NCBI GenBank assembly: GCA_024734555.1
Contig: JANPWX010000029.1
Location: 1,185,072 to 1,249,071, forward strand
Length of the DNA: 64,000 nucleotides
Direction: 5' to 3'
DNA from: Trochalopteron elliotii
Taxonomy: Eukaryota; Chordata; Aves; Passeriformes; Leiothrichidae
The stretch's first letter is position 1, and each line of letters begins with the position of its first letter. The notes below the pieces were generated by a model. The model had not been told where the DNA came from. It made no database searches and was given only the letters and a program-made list of their open reading frames with translations. The translations under genes and the position numbers were made by a program. This document shows positions 51,474-64,000 of this stretch, one piece after another.

Positions 51474-51543
51474 ATTTATTTAAAACAGGAATCATGTTAT
51501 GATTTATCATTTATTTAAAACAGTAATGCAGTTATCATTAGTT
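51474..51543. repeat. Imperfect 35-base tandem repeat, two copies
   Basis: ATTTATTTAAAACAG occurs at 51474-51488 and again at 51509-51523. The 20 bases after each copy match at about 13 positions. It is a decayed local duplication. Confidence 0.7.
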
Positions 51544-54500
51544 GATAACCTAATGACAACCAGGAGTTGTCATTAAGAACAAATTTCACTAATGGCTATC
51601 AAGACCACATTTTTTGATTGTGCTTCTAGGTATCTGTCTAGTTTAGGGAGAAACTAAAAATCTAGGCAAATGGAAAGAAAATCAGGATGTTTTCTTCTCA
51701 TTTAGACTTTCCTTTTTAATGCTCCACCGCCCCTCAGTTGGAAGATCCCATCAATATGAACGGTTGTCTCTGATTTGGACACTTTGTGCCCTTTTAGTAT
51801 GTGTCAAGTAATTGATTTTTTAGTAGGAAATAGTTCCACCACAGACATGAATCAGTTCTCTCTGCTGAATGTGGGTTCGTGGCCATTGACAACCAGAGTT
51901 CTCCTGTCCAGGGCAGTCCCCATGTTCGTCCCTTCCCAGAGCCAGATTCTGCTAAGATGAAAACTTCCTGCAGAGATTAATCTGCTCAAACTGCCATAAT
52001 TTTGTTGAACATGGGTGAAATCCGTTTCAGATGAAATCTCACTGTTCTTCTATAAACTTTTGGTTTTGTTTTAAGATTTTCTAAGCCTACTTATTGAAAG
52101 TTCTATCTAATTTTTTAGTGGACCTAAGTTATATTTTCAAAAAATCTGTTGTTCCACATATTATTTCAATTTCAGAAGCATCATGAAAAAAGAGGTGTTT
52201 TGTCCTTTTCTTTTCATGTTAATAATTAATGCTCATGTCTTTTGTTGCAAAAGCAGGTTTACAGAGTGAATGACAAAAATCTCATTTTGTCCCCAAATCT
52301 CCTCCACCAGTTGCAGTCCACCCATATGTATTCCTAGAGCAATAAGAATCCCTGACAAGCTTTAGAGAGTTATTTGGATTGGAAGAAGGAAACAGTTTAA
52401 TGGGGAGGAGGAATGGCAGGAGGAGGATGGAAATGGCTGAGAATTCTTAGAGTGAATGGTTCTATTGTGATATTTAAGTACTGCTTCAATTAGGGCTAAG
52501 TGAATCCTCACAACAAGGGAAACTGGCCTTTGCAGTTTTAACTGGGAGGCAGGTGATGATTAATTCTTTGGCATCTTTCTGTTCAGTCAGATATAGAATT
52601 GACTCAAGTGCTTTATAGAAGACGAAATAGCTCAGTGAATTAGGCTTCCTCTCCATTACGGAGTGAAAAAAATGTCATTAACAGAACTCCAGAGTGAAAG
52701 TCACTGTATTTGAGAGTTCTCTAAGCACTCAGTTCATGTTCATTCAGGAATTATTCACACGCTAGGGATGAACATTAAATTGTGGTCTTGAAACTTTTAA
52801 GCAGTGTGTGATTGCATGATGATATTTTTCAATTACACATAATAGGATAGCTGTGAACTCTCATATCTCTTCACCTTTTAGTATTTATAGATATGCTTCC
52901 CATAAATTAAACCATTCACAATTACATACAACAATTTACTTCACTAACTCTTCGTATGCTTCTATGTAGTTATTAATATGCTTCCTTGGTTCTCATTCTA
53001 TCTACTGGATTTGCTTTAACAGTTCCTGTTTTGTATTAATTCCAGCATGTTGAGGCTGCATATAAATGTAGTGGGAAAATATCTTACTATCACAGTTCTC
53101 TGTGTATTTTGAATGTTGAGAATGTGTATGGTATCTTTACCAGTCTTTGTATTGCCATAATTAATACCTCAATATATGGAAGAATCTGTAGGTAGAAAAG
53201 TCTTTGGGCAGCTGTGGCTGCAAAATCCCAGTTGCTTGGTAAATATCAAATCAGTGGCTGCACATAAGAAGGGAAAGCAAAGTGTTTTGGAGTAAATAGC
53301 TGAATCTTGGTGGGTTTAAGGGGTGAGATACATTACTGTAAACAGACTGGAGGGAAGTCTGGGTAGTTCATGGCTGTGCTATGTCTGTTGAGGATGCCCA
53401 GGTGATCCAAACCCCAGGGCACTTGTTTGCTCTGAGTTTCCAGCTGACCGGGGCAGGAGTGATGAGCTCCTCACCTTGACCAGCAGTGGCTCTTTGGCTC
53501 TGGTTTCATGGGCAGCAGCACAGGCTGAATGTTTGCAGGATGTTTACTGAACTGCAGGGCGAATTCTGTTGGAATAAATGGAATGCTAGAAAGTTAAAAA
53601 AAAAAGCTGTAAGAACCAGGTTTTTTTAAACACAGTAGACTATGTTTTAAAATGCAGTTGTAAAATTAAAGTGGCAAAGGCTCCATTTTATTAAGCAAAA
53701 GTAATTTCAAAATGCTGCTTTTCTGTCTCTGTGGAAATCTCTATGCTGACTTTGTGATACGTCTTTATTATCATACATAGGTTATATATAAAAACAGCAT
53801 ATAAAAAAAAAAAATTATCATTTTGGGGTGTTTTTAATTAACATCTCCTGATAATTTAAACACTTCCTGTGCTTGTGCCAAATATGTTAATACCACAAAG
53901 ATTTTCTTCTAATAACAGTAACTATAACTGAGTGTAAATGCATATGAATTCTCAATGGCACTGGGGGGCAAAATGCTCCAAAGGGACAGTAAATGTCTAT
54001 ATTTTGTATTTTAGGGAAACAGCAGTGCAATTACTGTACAACCCTCACTTACTAACCATTTTAACCTCAGTTTAATGTGTGTGGCAGTTCTCCCAGAATG
54101 ACCTTGATGCTCTGCTGAATGTTTTGCATTTTTTATCAGGCTCACGCAGATACAAAGAAATGTAATCCCACTTAATGGGATATTATATCCAAACCTTATT
54201 TAACATTTTATAAATTGTATTTATATAAAAGTTCCATCTATTTACAGTGTATTAAGTGAAAATCCCTTTAGCTGGACCAGAGCACTTTTCGTAGTGAGCT
54301 CTGCATCTGATCACTTATTAGTTTGTACATGGAGAGATGCTATTTAAAGTCTTACAAACTCCCTTGAAGTAAATTGTACCCTCCAGCTAAACCTGACACA
54401 GTGCAAATAACACATACAGAATTCTGTGCAGTCTTCAGTGGCAAACTGCTGTTTCTGAGATCCCTCAGTGGCATCCCCAGCCTCAGCTGTATGAGCCAAA

Positions 54501-57086
54501 CTTTTGTGCATTGGTAGCTTTGAAAACTTCAAATGCTCTACAATGCTATCAGGGCAGTGGAGAAGCTGATCTCAAAGTCCACTATTAAAACTTCCCTCAA
54601 GGACATTTTCATTAGAACTTTGTACATGGACAGTTCAAAAGACTCAGTTATTGATTTTTGTTCAGAAATCCTCTCTCTCTTCTTGTTTTGTTCAACATTT
54701 TGACAGAGTTTCAGACCCCACAAACTGGGCAGCAGTAGATTCCAGCTAGGATTTTATGCTGTTCATTTGATTTCTTCAGGCCACATCCTTCCTGTGTCCT
54801 TGTCAACACTACAAGGAGAGGAGCCGTCTTAGAAGATTTCCTAAAAGGCAGAAGCAATTTCACAGCAATCTAAAAAAAATCTGACCTTTCCACATACAGA
54901 AAATCTCTCTTAAGTAAATAACCTTTTTAGCTGTAAAATTTTGCTGAGACATTCATTTATCAAAACCATAGATAAAAATCACTCCGTGTTTATCTCCTCA
55001 CCATTAAAAAATTGCATTAAAAAGAAACTACCACCAATGAAAGTGGGCTGTAGTAAAATACCTCTAGCAAACAAAGTAATTTTTTAAAAGATAGAACTGT
55101 TGATTTAGAGTTTGTGATGTTGGAAGATGAGCAATTAATTATTACCATCTGCACTTCCTATCCTTAGCCCTATTATCATTTTCATGGACACTGTGTAATG
55201 AGGTTCATTTAGCCTCAACTGCATTTCCAGGATATATAGTAGTTCAGAATTAACAGGATTTATGAAGAAGTTAATGAATGAGCACTGTAATTATTTCTGT
55301 TTAAAGAAAAGCATGATCTACTTGATCTTTATGAAAGGTATTGCAGGTCTTTAATTGCTCAGTGCTTACATCTTACATTGATGGTTGACAAGGCTGATAT
55401 TCCCTCTCCTTTCACTTGATTTCACTGAACACATTTTGACATAAAAAAAATTCAAGATAAACCCTTTTCTGAGATAGAGCTAACCAGCCTTCTGTTGTTA
55501 AGAGGTTCCTTAAAGACTTTTACAGTGTTTTTTTGTCTTTTCACATATCCTACTCTGTTCTATTTTATTTTAATTTCATCTATATCATCCTTCCTTATAA
55601 GACTTCTGAATTCCTAAGCTCTCAGACTTCAGAACATTTAAATAAGTACTTACCATCACAAAGTGGATCTCTCATTCACCAAGACAAGTAAGCACAGGTA
55701 ATTTCCTGAATGTATTTAAATCTTGATTCTCCAGACTGAACACCTCTACACACAGATGAGTTAGCCAGTATATAAACCTAATACTATCAAGTATATTCAT
55801 TGTATTAAAAATAATGTTTTATTTAGCTTGTTGTTTTATGGGTTTGAATCCCTCTGTCAAACCAATGTCCTTTTATATAAGGAAGAGGAGTTTGTCATGT
55901 CATTCAGATTCCAGTATGTCAGCATTATCTAATGATTCATTATTAGAACATTTCTTGGCACAGTTTGGCTTCTGTTTTAGCTGTGGTGCAAAAATTAAAT
56001 GTGAAATGAGATGTGAATACTCCTCACAGTGGTACCTGGTTCATAGATGCCCAATTTAGTAACTTCTTGTAATGAATAGATTACTATGTTCACTTAGTTT
56101 TGAATGTTCTGCTACCATTCTATTCCTTTAGTATTTTTATAAATAATCCTTTAAAAGGTTGTATAAAGCAACTGTTTCCCAAATCTCAGCTGGGCTACAG
56201 TGTCTCAAACACAAGAGGAAAACACAATGTATATAAACAGGAATCTTCAGCCCCAGTAGTGACACTGAAGTTATTTTGCCAAGGCTAAAAGAGGAGATCA
56301 AAAGACGTTGATCTGTTAAAAGACAGACCCTAAATAAATTGATGTATTTGTACAATGACAAGAAGGAGCTTATGATATGTTAGTGAAAAAGCTAGCAAGC
56401 CATGAAGTCTGATTCCAAGGCAGATACAGCATGAGAGCTTTGTGAAATCCTGAGCTGCAGATCTGCACTGCACAAAATTGAGGTCAACCACACACATTTT
56501 GCAATCAGGGCCACTTGAATCTGAAATACAAAATGGTGAAATCCTCTTTCTGCTCCCACTTTCAGAAATAAGCTCCAAGATTTCCTCCTTGTCTGTGGTT
56601 TTGTCGCGGTGTTTCAGGGGCTCATTACACAGTTCTTGCCTTCCCCTTCTGGCAGAGGGGCTCTGGAGTGGTTAAAGGAGAGGCCAGCTGGGAAGGTCTG
56701 TTCTCTTCTCCAGGCATCCTTTCAGATAGCAGGAGAGATGTTTTCCTCTTCCTCTGATTATTCAGTGGGTCTTTCCTAGCTGGCATTTTACCTCAATTTA
56801 TGGCATCAGTTGCCTCAGTGACACTGTGTAAAGCTGCTACTTATACTTGAATTCACAGCCTGTATTTTCCTTTTTAAGTGACCATGCCTGTGAAACTTGG
56901 CATACAAGGTTTTTAAAGCTCTTTTTCTGTGTTAAGACACTGCTCAAGAGATTGATCTAATTCAGAGAGTTAATGCAGACTTCTTCCTCTCTTCTCAATA
57001 AAAGCATTTTGCTTAGAGGAAGATGCAGTATGGAGGATAATTCATTCACATGAACATCCTCATTAGCTACAATGAGTTATTTCTCT

Positions 57087-57240
57087 CAGAATCACAGAAT
57101 ATTCTGTGTTGGAAGGGCCCTACTAGGATCACCACAGTCCAGCTCCTGGCCCTGCACAGGACAGCTCAAGAATCACACCTTGTGTCTGAGAGTGTTGCCC
57201 CAGCTCTTGATTCTGTCTATTTGTCAGAGTTCTGGTGTGC
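57087..57240 (-). mobile_element. CR1 LINE 3' fragment
   Basis: On the plus strand the sequence starts CAGAATCACAGAATATTCTG, then TTGGAAGGGCCCTACTAGGA, CCAGCTCCTGGCCCTGCACA, and CACCTTGTGTCTGAGAGTG. These are the reverse complement of a CR1 3' terminus of a type common in birds. About 150 bases are clear, and similarity is lost by about 57240-57290. Coding content is too short and broken to translate. Orientation is minus. Confidence 0.87.
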
Positions 57241-57290
57241 TCTGTGTGAAAAACCAAACCAACAAACTAAACCAACTTGGGGCATTTCAC

Positions 57291-59538
57291 AATTTTATAA
57301 TTTGATCATTAATATTCAGGAATTACGTTTTCTCCGTACAGTACATCTCACTGTTCCATCTCAGATTGAAATCTCATTGCAAAACTTAAAAACTTTTCAA
57401 AAATGTACTTCTTATCTTTTTTTTCTTTATTTTTCCCCCTAAGAACTGGTGAAGGACAAATAAAGACTCATGTCCAAAATTCTACCTATTCTCCAAACAA
57501 TTAAACTACTTACCTTTTCAGAAATGCTGGTAACAATACCTTCAAACAGTAAAATGTTCATATTTATTACTGAAGGTAAAGATCTCTAAATTTCAGACTT
57601 GTCTTTATATTTCTAATTAATTGTGAATTCCTGCTTTCTGTGTGAAAATTGAAGACAAATATTCTAGTTATCCAAGAGAGTGATACATTTATAGTTATGG
57701 CATGTTGATTTATTAGAAGGCAGTGTTAGGAACTATAGAATACCCCCTACTGTTCTTTCCCACTGTTACCTGTTTTGTGCTCATGGTAAACACAGAGGTG
57801 GTTTCACAGAGGATTATTTCTCTCACTTCTCATGCTCACAGATAGTTGTGGAAGTTTATGGTAACAGGCTTTGGGTAATGGACTCTTGGCACCCAGTTGA
57901 CAGCAGCTGTGCTCCAGGCAGCTCCATGCTCATGTCGTCTCTCTGATACACCTTATCCTTGCACAGATACACAAAGTCAGGGAAAAAAGTTTTTCTGTGT
58001 TGGAGTGAAAAGATTTTATTGAACTTAATCTAATTACAGTCCTGCTGAATTTTATGTCCTCCCAAATGATCTGGGGATCTTTCTCTTAGTCTCTGATCAA
58101 GGAGTTCTGAAATGCTCTGTCTAAATATTGTACTTTACTGTGCACATTAACATGGTGTGGGTATAATACACACCCTCCTGTGCATATGAACATACACATC
58201 TCTTGCCATTAAAGATGAGAAGAGCTGAAAAAAACCCACCCCACCCATCCATCAGGTGACAACTTGTGCAGAGAGCTGTAAAGTCACCAAAGCAGTAACA
58301 AATGGCTGTAAAAATACCATATGATTCTTCTTCCTGCCTCCTTGGTGGGAACAGAACTGATGCAGAACCATTGGGCTGCAAACCAAGAAAGGGAGTAAAC
58401 AAATTCCACTTCCAAATGGAACTCGGATTTGAGAAAATTCTATCAGGAAGAATCAAGTGTGAGAGAATGGAACAGGATTGTTGAGAAAGAAAAAAGGGCA
58501 ACCCACAAAGAAGACAAAATATATAAACAGCAAAAACAGAGATGCAAAAATTGAGAATATTAAGTGACATGATCCACTACTTTATTGAAACGTTTTCTTA
58601 CCAGTTTAACTCAACTGATTTCCATGAAGCTGAACTGGTAAAATGCTAGTGATTTTTAAGGAGTTGCAGTAAAATTATACTACACAAGCAATTTGGACAA
58701 ATGAGTTAAAAGCTTGCTAACAATAGGGGTGTCCTAAGAGGAACAAAAATTGCTCTCAACAGGAGTGTCAAATCAGTTTTATTTGGTTTAATATTATCTT
58801 CCTTCAGCATTTCAGATAGTAAAAATACTAGGAACTAGTTTTTTCACTTGTTTCAAAAGATTTTATTTCATCTTAGCAGTCAATAAAAAAATTCCATTGA
58901 CTGCACAGGCATTAGCTCAGGCTCAGATAAAAGAGGGGATGATGAGCAGATTTTTCTCCCTTCACTTACTGGGTGAGCAAATAAGCTCCATACAGTCATC
59001 CACTGTTTGCTAATGTTGATTTGTTTACTTCACAAATTGGCTTCTAAAGCCTGGCAATGCTTCATTGCTGCCCCTCAATTCAACCAGGCTATCAGGATCT
59101 TTACCTTATAGATTCCATCTGCATCAGCTCATGAGCCCTTTTTGGCTATTCTCTACTTAATTTCAGGTTTCAACTATTAGGTCTTAATTACATAGATGAG
59201 AAAAAGCTTATATTCTTTTATACTGTCTTAAATCTGGACAGAGGTCTAAATTACAGTATTTGGGCTGTATGCTGACCTGGATTACTTAATTTATTCCAGC
59301 AATTGTCCTTGATATCGATCAGAAGAGTCCAGCATTTGAAGGAGCAAGCAATGTTTTAATGCAGCATTGCACAGTGAATTTGCATACAGGTGGAATATAA
59401 GAAGGCAGAGATGTGGTGGAATAGCTGGAGCTGAAAACAGGTTGTCTCTTTGAAGGAACCTATTTGATTTTTGGACATTTGACCATGCTTTTCTGGTCAA
59501 GACAGCTTTTATTCCATTCACCAAGCTGAACATTTTTG
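57291..59538. other. Non-coding sequence, no gene recognised
   Basis: The stretch contains a 149-codon minus-strand frame (58121-58570) that begins with a hydrophobic segment but shows no family I know. Its length is near the upper end of what chance gives. A 94-codon minus-strand frame at 59291-59575 runs partly into the CR1 and is also unrecognised. No RNA gene or other transposon is seen. Confidence 0.6.
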
Positions 59539-59804
59539 GTGGTGCCCAAAACAAGGTAAGAGGCAATGGGCACAAACTGAAACAGAAGAGGTTCCCTCAG
59601 AACAGAAGGAAAACGTTTTAAACTGAGGGTGACTGAGCACAGGTTGCCTGGAGAGGTTATGAGTCCCTATCTTTGGAGATATTCAAAAGCCATCTGGACA
59701 CTATCCTGATCAGACTAATCTAGATGACCCTCTTTGACCAGAGACATGGGGAAATGGTGATTTCCAGATGTCCCTGTTGACCTTGACCGTTTTGTGATTC
59801 TGTA
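59539..59804 (+). mobile_element. CR1 LINE 3' end, plus strand
   Basis: On the plus strand the sequence reads in CR1 order: AGAGGCAATGGGCACAAACT at about 59560, AGGTTCCCTCAGAACAGAAGG, GAGGGTGACTGAGCACAGG, CTTTGGAGATATTCAAAAGCC, GACCCTCTTTGACC, and a terminal TTGTGATTCTGTAA near 59792-59804, the start of the 3' octamer repeats. Translated, it gives the degraded ORF2 C-terminus with internal stops. It is the only plus-strand CR1 in the window. The 5' end is truncated as usual. It is followed by AATAATAATAG, possibly a decayed 3' tail. Confidence 0.9.
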
Positions 59805-62800
59805 AATAATAATAGTCATTTTTTTTTAGTACTTCTGTTTATATTTTGCAACTTAGAAACAAGCTTGTTAATTCTTTAATGAAGAAAGTGCTACATAAAT
59901 TTAGGAGTCCTTCCTACCCTAAATCTACAGAGAAGAAAAACCATCCATAAAGACAATTTTCTGCTTTGCAAAAAATTAATTAAGAGTTATAAGCATCACT
60001 GTGTGGATGAGGAAATTCAGCTGAAAGGCATGATTTGCTCAGTGTTCCTGACAGTGACAGGAACACCACCAGTCTGCCACTGGTTTTTTGGATTAAATGG
60101 AAAGTGGTGATTTCAGAGGCTGCTCTGTGCACAGTTTAAACGAGCTGGAGTGCTTTGGAACACATTTATAACCTTCACTCAGTCCCCTGGTTCTTAAGGG
60201 GTTAGTGGACCCTTAATCTTGTGTTCCTGCAGTGCTCTGTGTATGTTCTAATCACCTTGCCCTTAGAACTTTCTTGCCAGCTCCTAAATTACCAATCTTT
60301 TGGTTTTCAGCTTTTGACCTCCTAATTTTCTCATCTATCTTCTGTTTCCACCTTACCCTTTTAAATTCATACTGTTGCTTCTCTCGTTTGACCCTGTAGT
60401 ATTTTTTGTGGCATTATCTTCCCTGTAACCCCTTTTCCTGAAGTATTTGGCCTGATTTACTCTCCTGTTTAATCCGTTGTGTTCAGTTCCTTCCATTTAA
60501 TGTCATGTGACAAACAGTTCTTAGCAGTCACCTGTTAAATCACACACAGTTCTGCTGTGAGTGCAGATAACCTTTTATATTAGCAAAAACTTGATATATG
60601 GAGCTCAAATTTGATGGAGTCAAAGCAGCTCACATGAATACCAGAAAATTGAGTCCCTTATCTTCTGAAATGAAAGCTTTTTGTTCCTAACAAAAATAGT
60701 GACTCTGAGACCAGTGAGAGAAGTCCTTCTCAGAGACATTATGAAAGCTTAAAAACTTAATAGTTTTTAAAATAGCATCACAGTAAAAGAACAATTTGAT
60801 TATAGTGGTTGAAGTTCAATATGAGTCTCCCTAAGTTTGTAGAAGTGTTAAAAACTGTCCCAGACAACATTTCAGATTGGCTTCAAGATCAGAAGAATGT
60901 GGGTTTGCTTTTCTTTTGCCTTCAAGTAATGAAAGCGGAAGAAATGTCTTTTTCCAGGCTCCTTTATATCTAGGAACTTATTTAAATTAAAAAATAAAAA
61001 ATGAAAGGCACAATATTTGTGCATTTAGTCTAATATTCACTAGCTGTTGACATAACAGTTCCCTGTGCAATCATATACAATTTCAATTAATAGTTTTTCT
61101 TAAGTGTTATTTTAACCTTCAATCTTCTTTTCCACTTTTGCTGTTACGGTCCTCAATGATGGACCATTCTCAGCTCTCTTTATTATTCTCCTTTCTCCTC
61201 CATTTAAATTTTTGCTGATGAATTTTTCTATTTGCTGTTAATGCTGTTTTTCTTTTTATCCTAATTTTGTCCTTTTGTTAGAGATACTCCATACCACAAG
61301 TTGTGTTCTTGTTCTGGGCTTTTTTTGTCTTTGCTGTTTTATTTCTACACCTCTGTTTATTTTCAAATATGCTCCAAATACGTGTATTTATTTTAATGAC
61401 ATTAAAATGTGTATTTATTGTGTACAAAATGGTAGAAAAATGAGGGGGGTTTGGTTTGTTTTTTTAAAGTTTTGTTTGTTTTACTACAAAATCTGCAATT
61501 TCAGCCTAAGATGAGCTTCTAATCTCTTTCTTGTAAAAGGAAAAATTGTACATATATTCAATCCATATCCTGGGCATCACTGTGTGACTGGTAAATTTTG
61601 AATTGCTGAACAATTCTAGTGCATTTGAAAGAAAAAAAGATAAATCAAAGGCAGTGAGTTTAAACCAGATTTGTGCAAATTAAGCTCATCACTTGAAGCA
61701 CCCCGTTAATGTCCCTGTGGTAAAACACTGCATGCCAGTGAGGCTGATTTTGGAAACCACGCTTCCTTAGCTCTGCTGCTCACACTTGTAATCACTTATA
61801 AGACATTTGAGCAGCATATAAATGCAGATATAAATATTTCCCTGTGAGCAGGGCAGAGGGGAAGCCCCTGCTCCCAGGACTGGCCGTGCACAGCCACAGT
61901 GAATGCAGACACAGCCAGAGCTCAGGAGGAGCAAACCAAAGCTTGTGCCCTGCTGCTTCCTCAAGAGCTTTTATTAGTGGGCAGAGATGGCAGCACTTAC
62001 ATTGTTTTCTCAGCAGAAGAAATTGTTCTTATCTTCTCAATAGGGACCGTGAATGCACGGTTCATTTGTCAAGCTGAGCAACAAAGCTTAATTTATTTTC
62101 TTTCTAATGGAATCATTCCCGTCACGGCACATTCATTATTTTCCCTCCATAACACAAAATTAAAGAAATTTTTGTGGTTTGTTTTTGGTTTTTATATTTT
62201 GGGGGTTTTTGTGGGTTTTGTTTGTTTGGTTGGTTGGTTGGTTTGGTGTTTTGGTGTGGTTTTTTGTTTTGATTTTTTGGGGGTTGTGGGGGTTTTTTTG
62301 TTTGTTTGTTTTGTTTTGTGTTGTGTTGTTGTTGTCATTGCCATTGTTGTTGTTTTTGTTGGAAATGGCCCTTACATTTTGCGGGGTTTTCTTCCTGGCA
62401 ATTCACACTGACTTTTTGGCTTTTCTTCACAGTTTAAAAACTCAAATACGATTTCTGCACAAATGTGGTTTGATGTTATTTAAGATAAAAGCAAGATGTT
62501 TAATTTCACAAGAAATTCATGTTCTTATAATGCATCCTAGGATAGACATTTTACAACATCATCAACTTTCTGGATCATATCTGCTGTTTTCACTTAATTG
62601 CATGTCATGTAAGCACTTCCACAATATTGAAAATTGTTCTCTGCCTTTTTTCCTTCCATTTCTTCATCTAACTTACAAAGGAAATTTTTATTTGTTCCTC
62701 ACTTCCATAAACTTATTCTTACAACTATCTTCACCGTTAATGAAATTACAATAGCCCCATTTTATATATTGTACCTGTGTAAAAAACAGAACTGCAAAGG

Positions 62801-64000
62801 GTGTCAAGAAGTCAAAAAGCTGTCTCCTCCATCTCACTGTGGTAAGACAAGATTATCTAAATCTGTGATAATTATGTGACAAATAATTTGTCTAATTTGG
62901 CCTTTAAAACCTTCAGTGTGTATTTGCTCATTTGTTTCTCCTAAACTAGGGGATCTAAGGCTTCCTTAACTAGTTACTTTATTTGATATAATTTATGCAG
63001 TTTGTCAGTCTTCTGTATGACAAGCTGATCTTTTAACAGGTTTGTGGTTCCTCCCTGTTTACTCAAAGCTTTCAAGAAGCATTCCTTCTGTTCCCTCAAT
63101 CAGCAAGAAAAAGATATTTCCACTCATCTACCAAATTCTACTCCATGCATGTCTCTCTTTACAACTCAGCTCTAAGTATGGTTTTTCAACCAGTTTCACC
63201 CTCAACTTTTCACAATTTCACAGTTTCCTGTATCTGCAGTTTACTTCTGAAATGGCATATGAGATAGTGTGGCAAGACTTAATAAAGCAGAATATATGAT
63301 ATTTACTGTGTGTCTCCTATGCAGACAGTTTTCTCACAGAAGGTAATTACCTCTCAGAATTTACTTAAGCAGGTTCCTTCTCCCTCCTCTGCTGCTGAGC
63401 TTACACTTTCTTGTTCCCAAGTGGTGTTTCTGAGCTAACAGCTCCCTTTATACTCAAACAACCACAGAAAACCTGTGAGCACTTGTAGAAGGGCACAGGA
63501 GTAAGAAAGAGGCAAAAATCCCTTCTGTCTGGGGACATAAAATTGAAGCCTTTGTGTACCCTCTGTGAAAATGTTCCATGTCAGTCACATGGGAGGAGTC
63601 CAAGCTGCCTGAACTTCTGTGGGCTTGGGACAGAGAGCAGAGCAGCTGTGCAGTGACTGTGATGTTGAACTGATTCCATTTAGGGAAGCTTGGTGTTCTC
63701 CGACTGCAGAGTTACAGTGTCCAGTCTTAGAGTTACTTCTCTTTTCTAGTGGCACAATTGGAGCTACCAAAGCTGCCAGGCAAGTGTGGGATATTGGACT
63801 CCTGCTCTTTTATTCGTGTGTCATTTAGTGACACCATATTTTATTTTAGTTTCTGGTAAGCTTGTTGTCACAGGGTTTTATAAGTGAAAGCAGTCAGTCT
63901 TCTGGCTTAACATCCATTTCCATCTTTTGTAATTTTTGATGTCCGTTGTTGCATATAGGTAAAAACCTTATGAGAGAAAGGCCTTATAAATCGTGGCTTT
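59805..64000. other. Non-coding sequence, no gene recognised
   Basis: No exon, RNA gene or named transposon is recognised. A GC-richer patch lies at about 61845-61960, a CpG-retaining block at about 62040-62155 (see findings), and a G/T-rich tract at 62170-62365. The 170- and 191-codon plus-strand frames at 61899-62411 and 62179-62754 exist because the G/T tract lacks stop codons. The end of the window (about 63480-63830) is unique-looking sequence with no recognised content. Confidence 0.65.
62170..62365. repeat. G/T-rich low-complexity tract
   Basis: Nearly 200 bases are composed almost wholly of G and T on the plus strand. They include (GGTT)n at 62228-62246 and G runs of three to five bases at 62201-62205, 62213-62215, 62279-62283 and 62288-62292. 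The GGTTGGTTGG stretch could form a two-tetrad quadruplex. The encoded peptide is low-complexity Phe/Val/Gly/Trp and is not a protein gene. Confidence 0.85.

Larger units (their letters stand above)
47663..57086. other. Non-coding AT-rich sequence, no gene recognised
   Basis: No gene or named transposon is seen. A perfect 19-base palindrome lies at 50121-50139 beside a GC-richer patch at about 50200-50400. An imperfect 35-base tandem repeat lies at 51474-51543. Another GC-richer patch is at about 53390-53530. The minus-strand frame at 49063-49287 and the plus-strand frames at 50207-50431 and 55814-56059 show no recognisable domain. Confidence 0.65.

Noticed and set aside
61899..62754. 170- and 191-codon plus-strand open frames
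   Set aside because: Both cross the G/T-rich tract, which contains almost no stop codons. The peptides are low-complexity in that part and unrecognised elsewhere.

Overview
This window reads as vertebrate nuclear DNA, almost certainly from a bird. It is AT-rich and CpG-poor, and I found no gene in it that I can support. The avian call rests on repeats I recognise: several CR1 non-LTR retrotransposon fragments, some ending in CR1-type 8-base CACAGAAT / ATTCTGTG repeats, and three solitary LTRs with avian endogenous-retrovirus character. The LTR types are compatible with a songbird, but I cannot fix the species.

Layout: 1-6978 is unique AT-rich sequence. At 6979-7281 there is a solo LTR (+ strand) with a perfect 6-base target duplication. 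7282-14184 is unique sequence; an old CR1 (- strand) lies at about 14195-14485; then unique sequence to a second solo LTR (- strand) at 22905-23200. 23201-32472 is mostly unique, with short blocks that look like conserved non-coding elements. A long decayed CR1 (- strand) fills about 32473-33310, and a third solo LTR of another family (- strand) occupies 34119-34690. A younger CR1 3' end, with a readable ORF2 C-terminus on the minus strand, lies at 38048-38580. Microsatellites sit at 43001-43044 and 47511-47662. A minus-strand CR1 3' fragment is at about 57087-57240 and a plus-strand CR1 3' end at 59539-59804. A long G/T-rich tract is at about 62170-62365.

The open frames are what chance gives in 64 kb of AT-rich sequence: about two frames of 129 codons or more are expected, and the longest ones lie in low-complexity or LTR sequence. 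I saw no exon I could assign to a known protein, no tRNA or rRNA, no CpG island and no CRISPR. The simplest reading is an intergenic gene desert or one very large intron. The most biologically interesting content is probably cis-regulatory: islands that keep CpGs and carry dense homeodomain/SOX-like motifs. No novel multi-gene system is visible, and I do not claim one.
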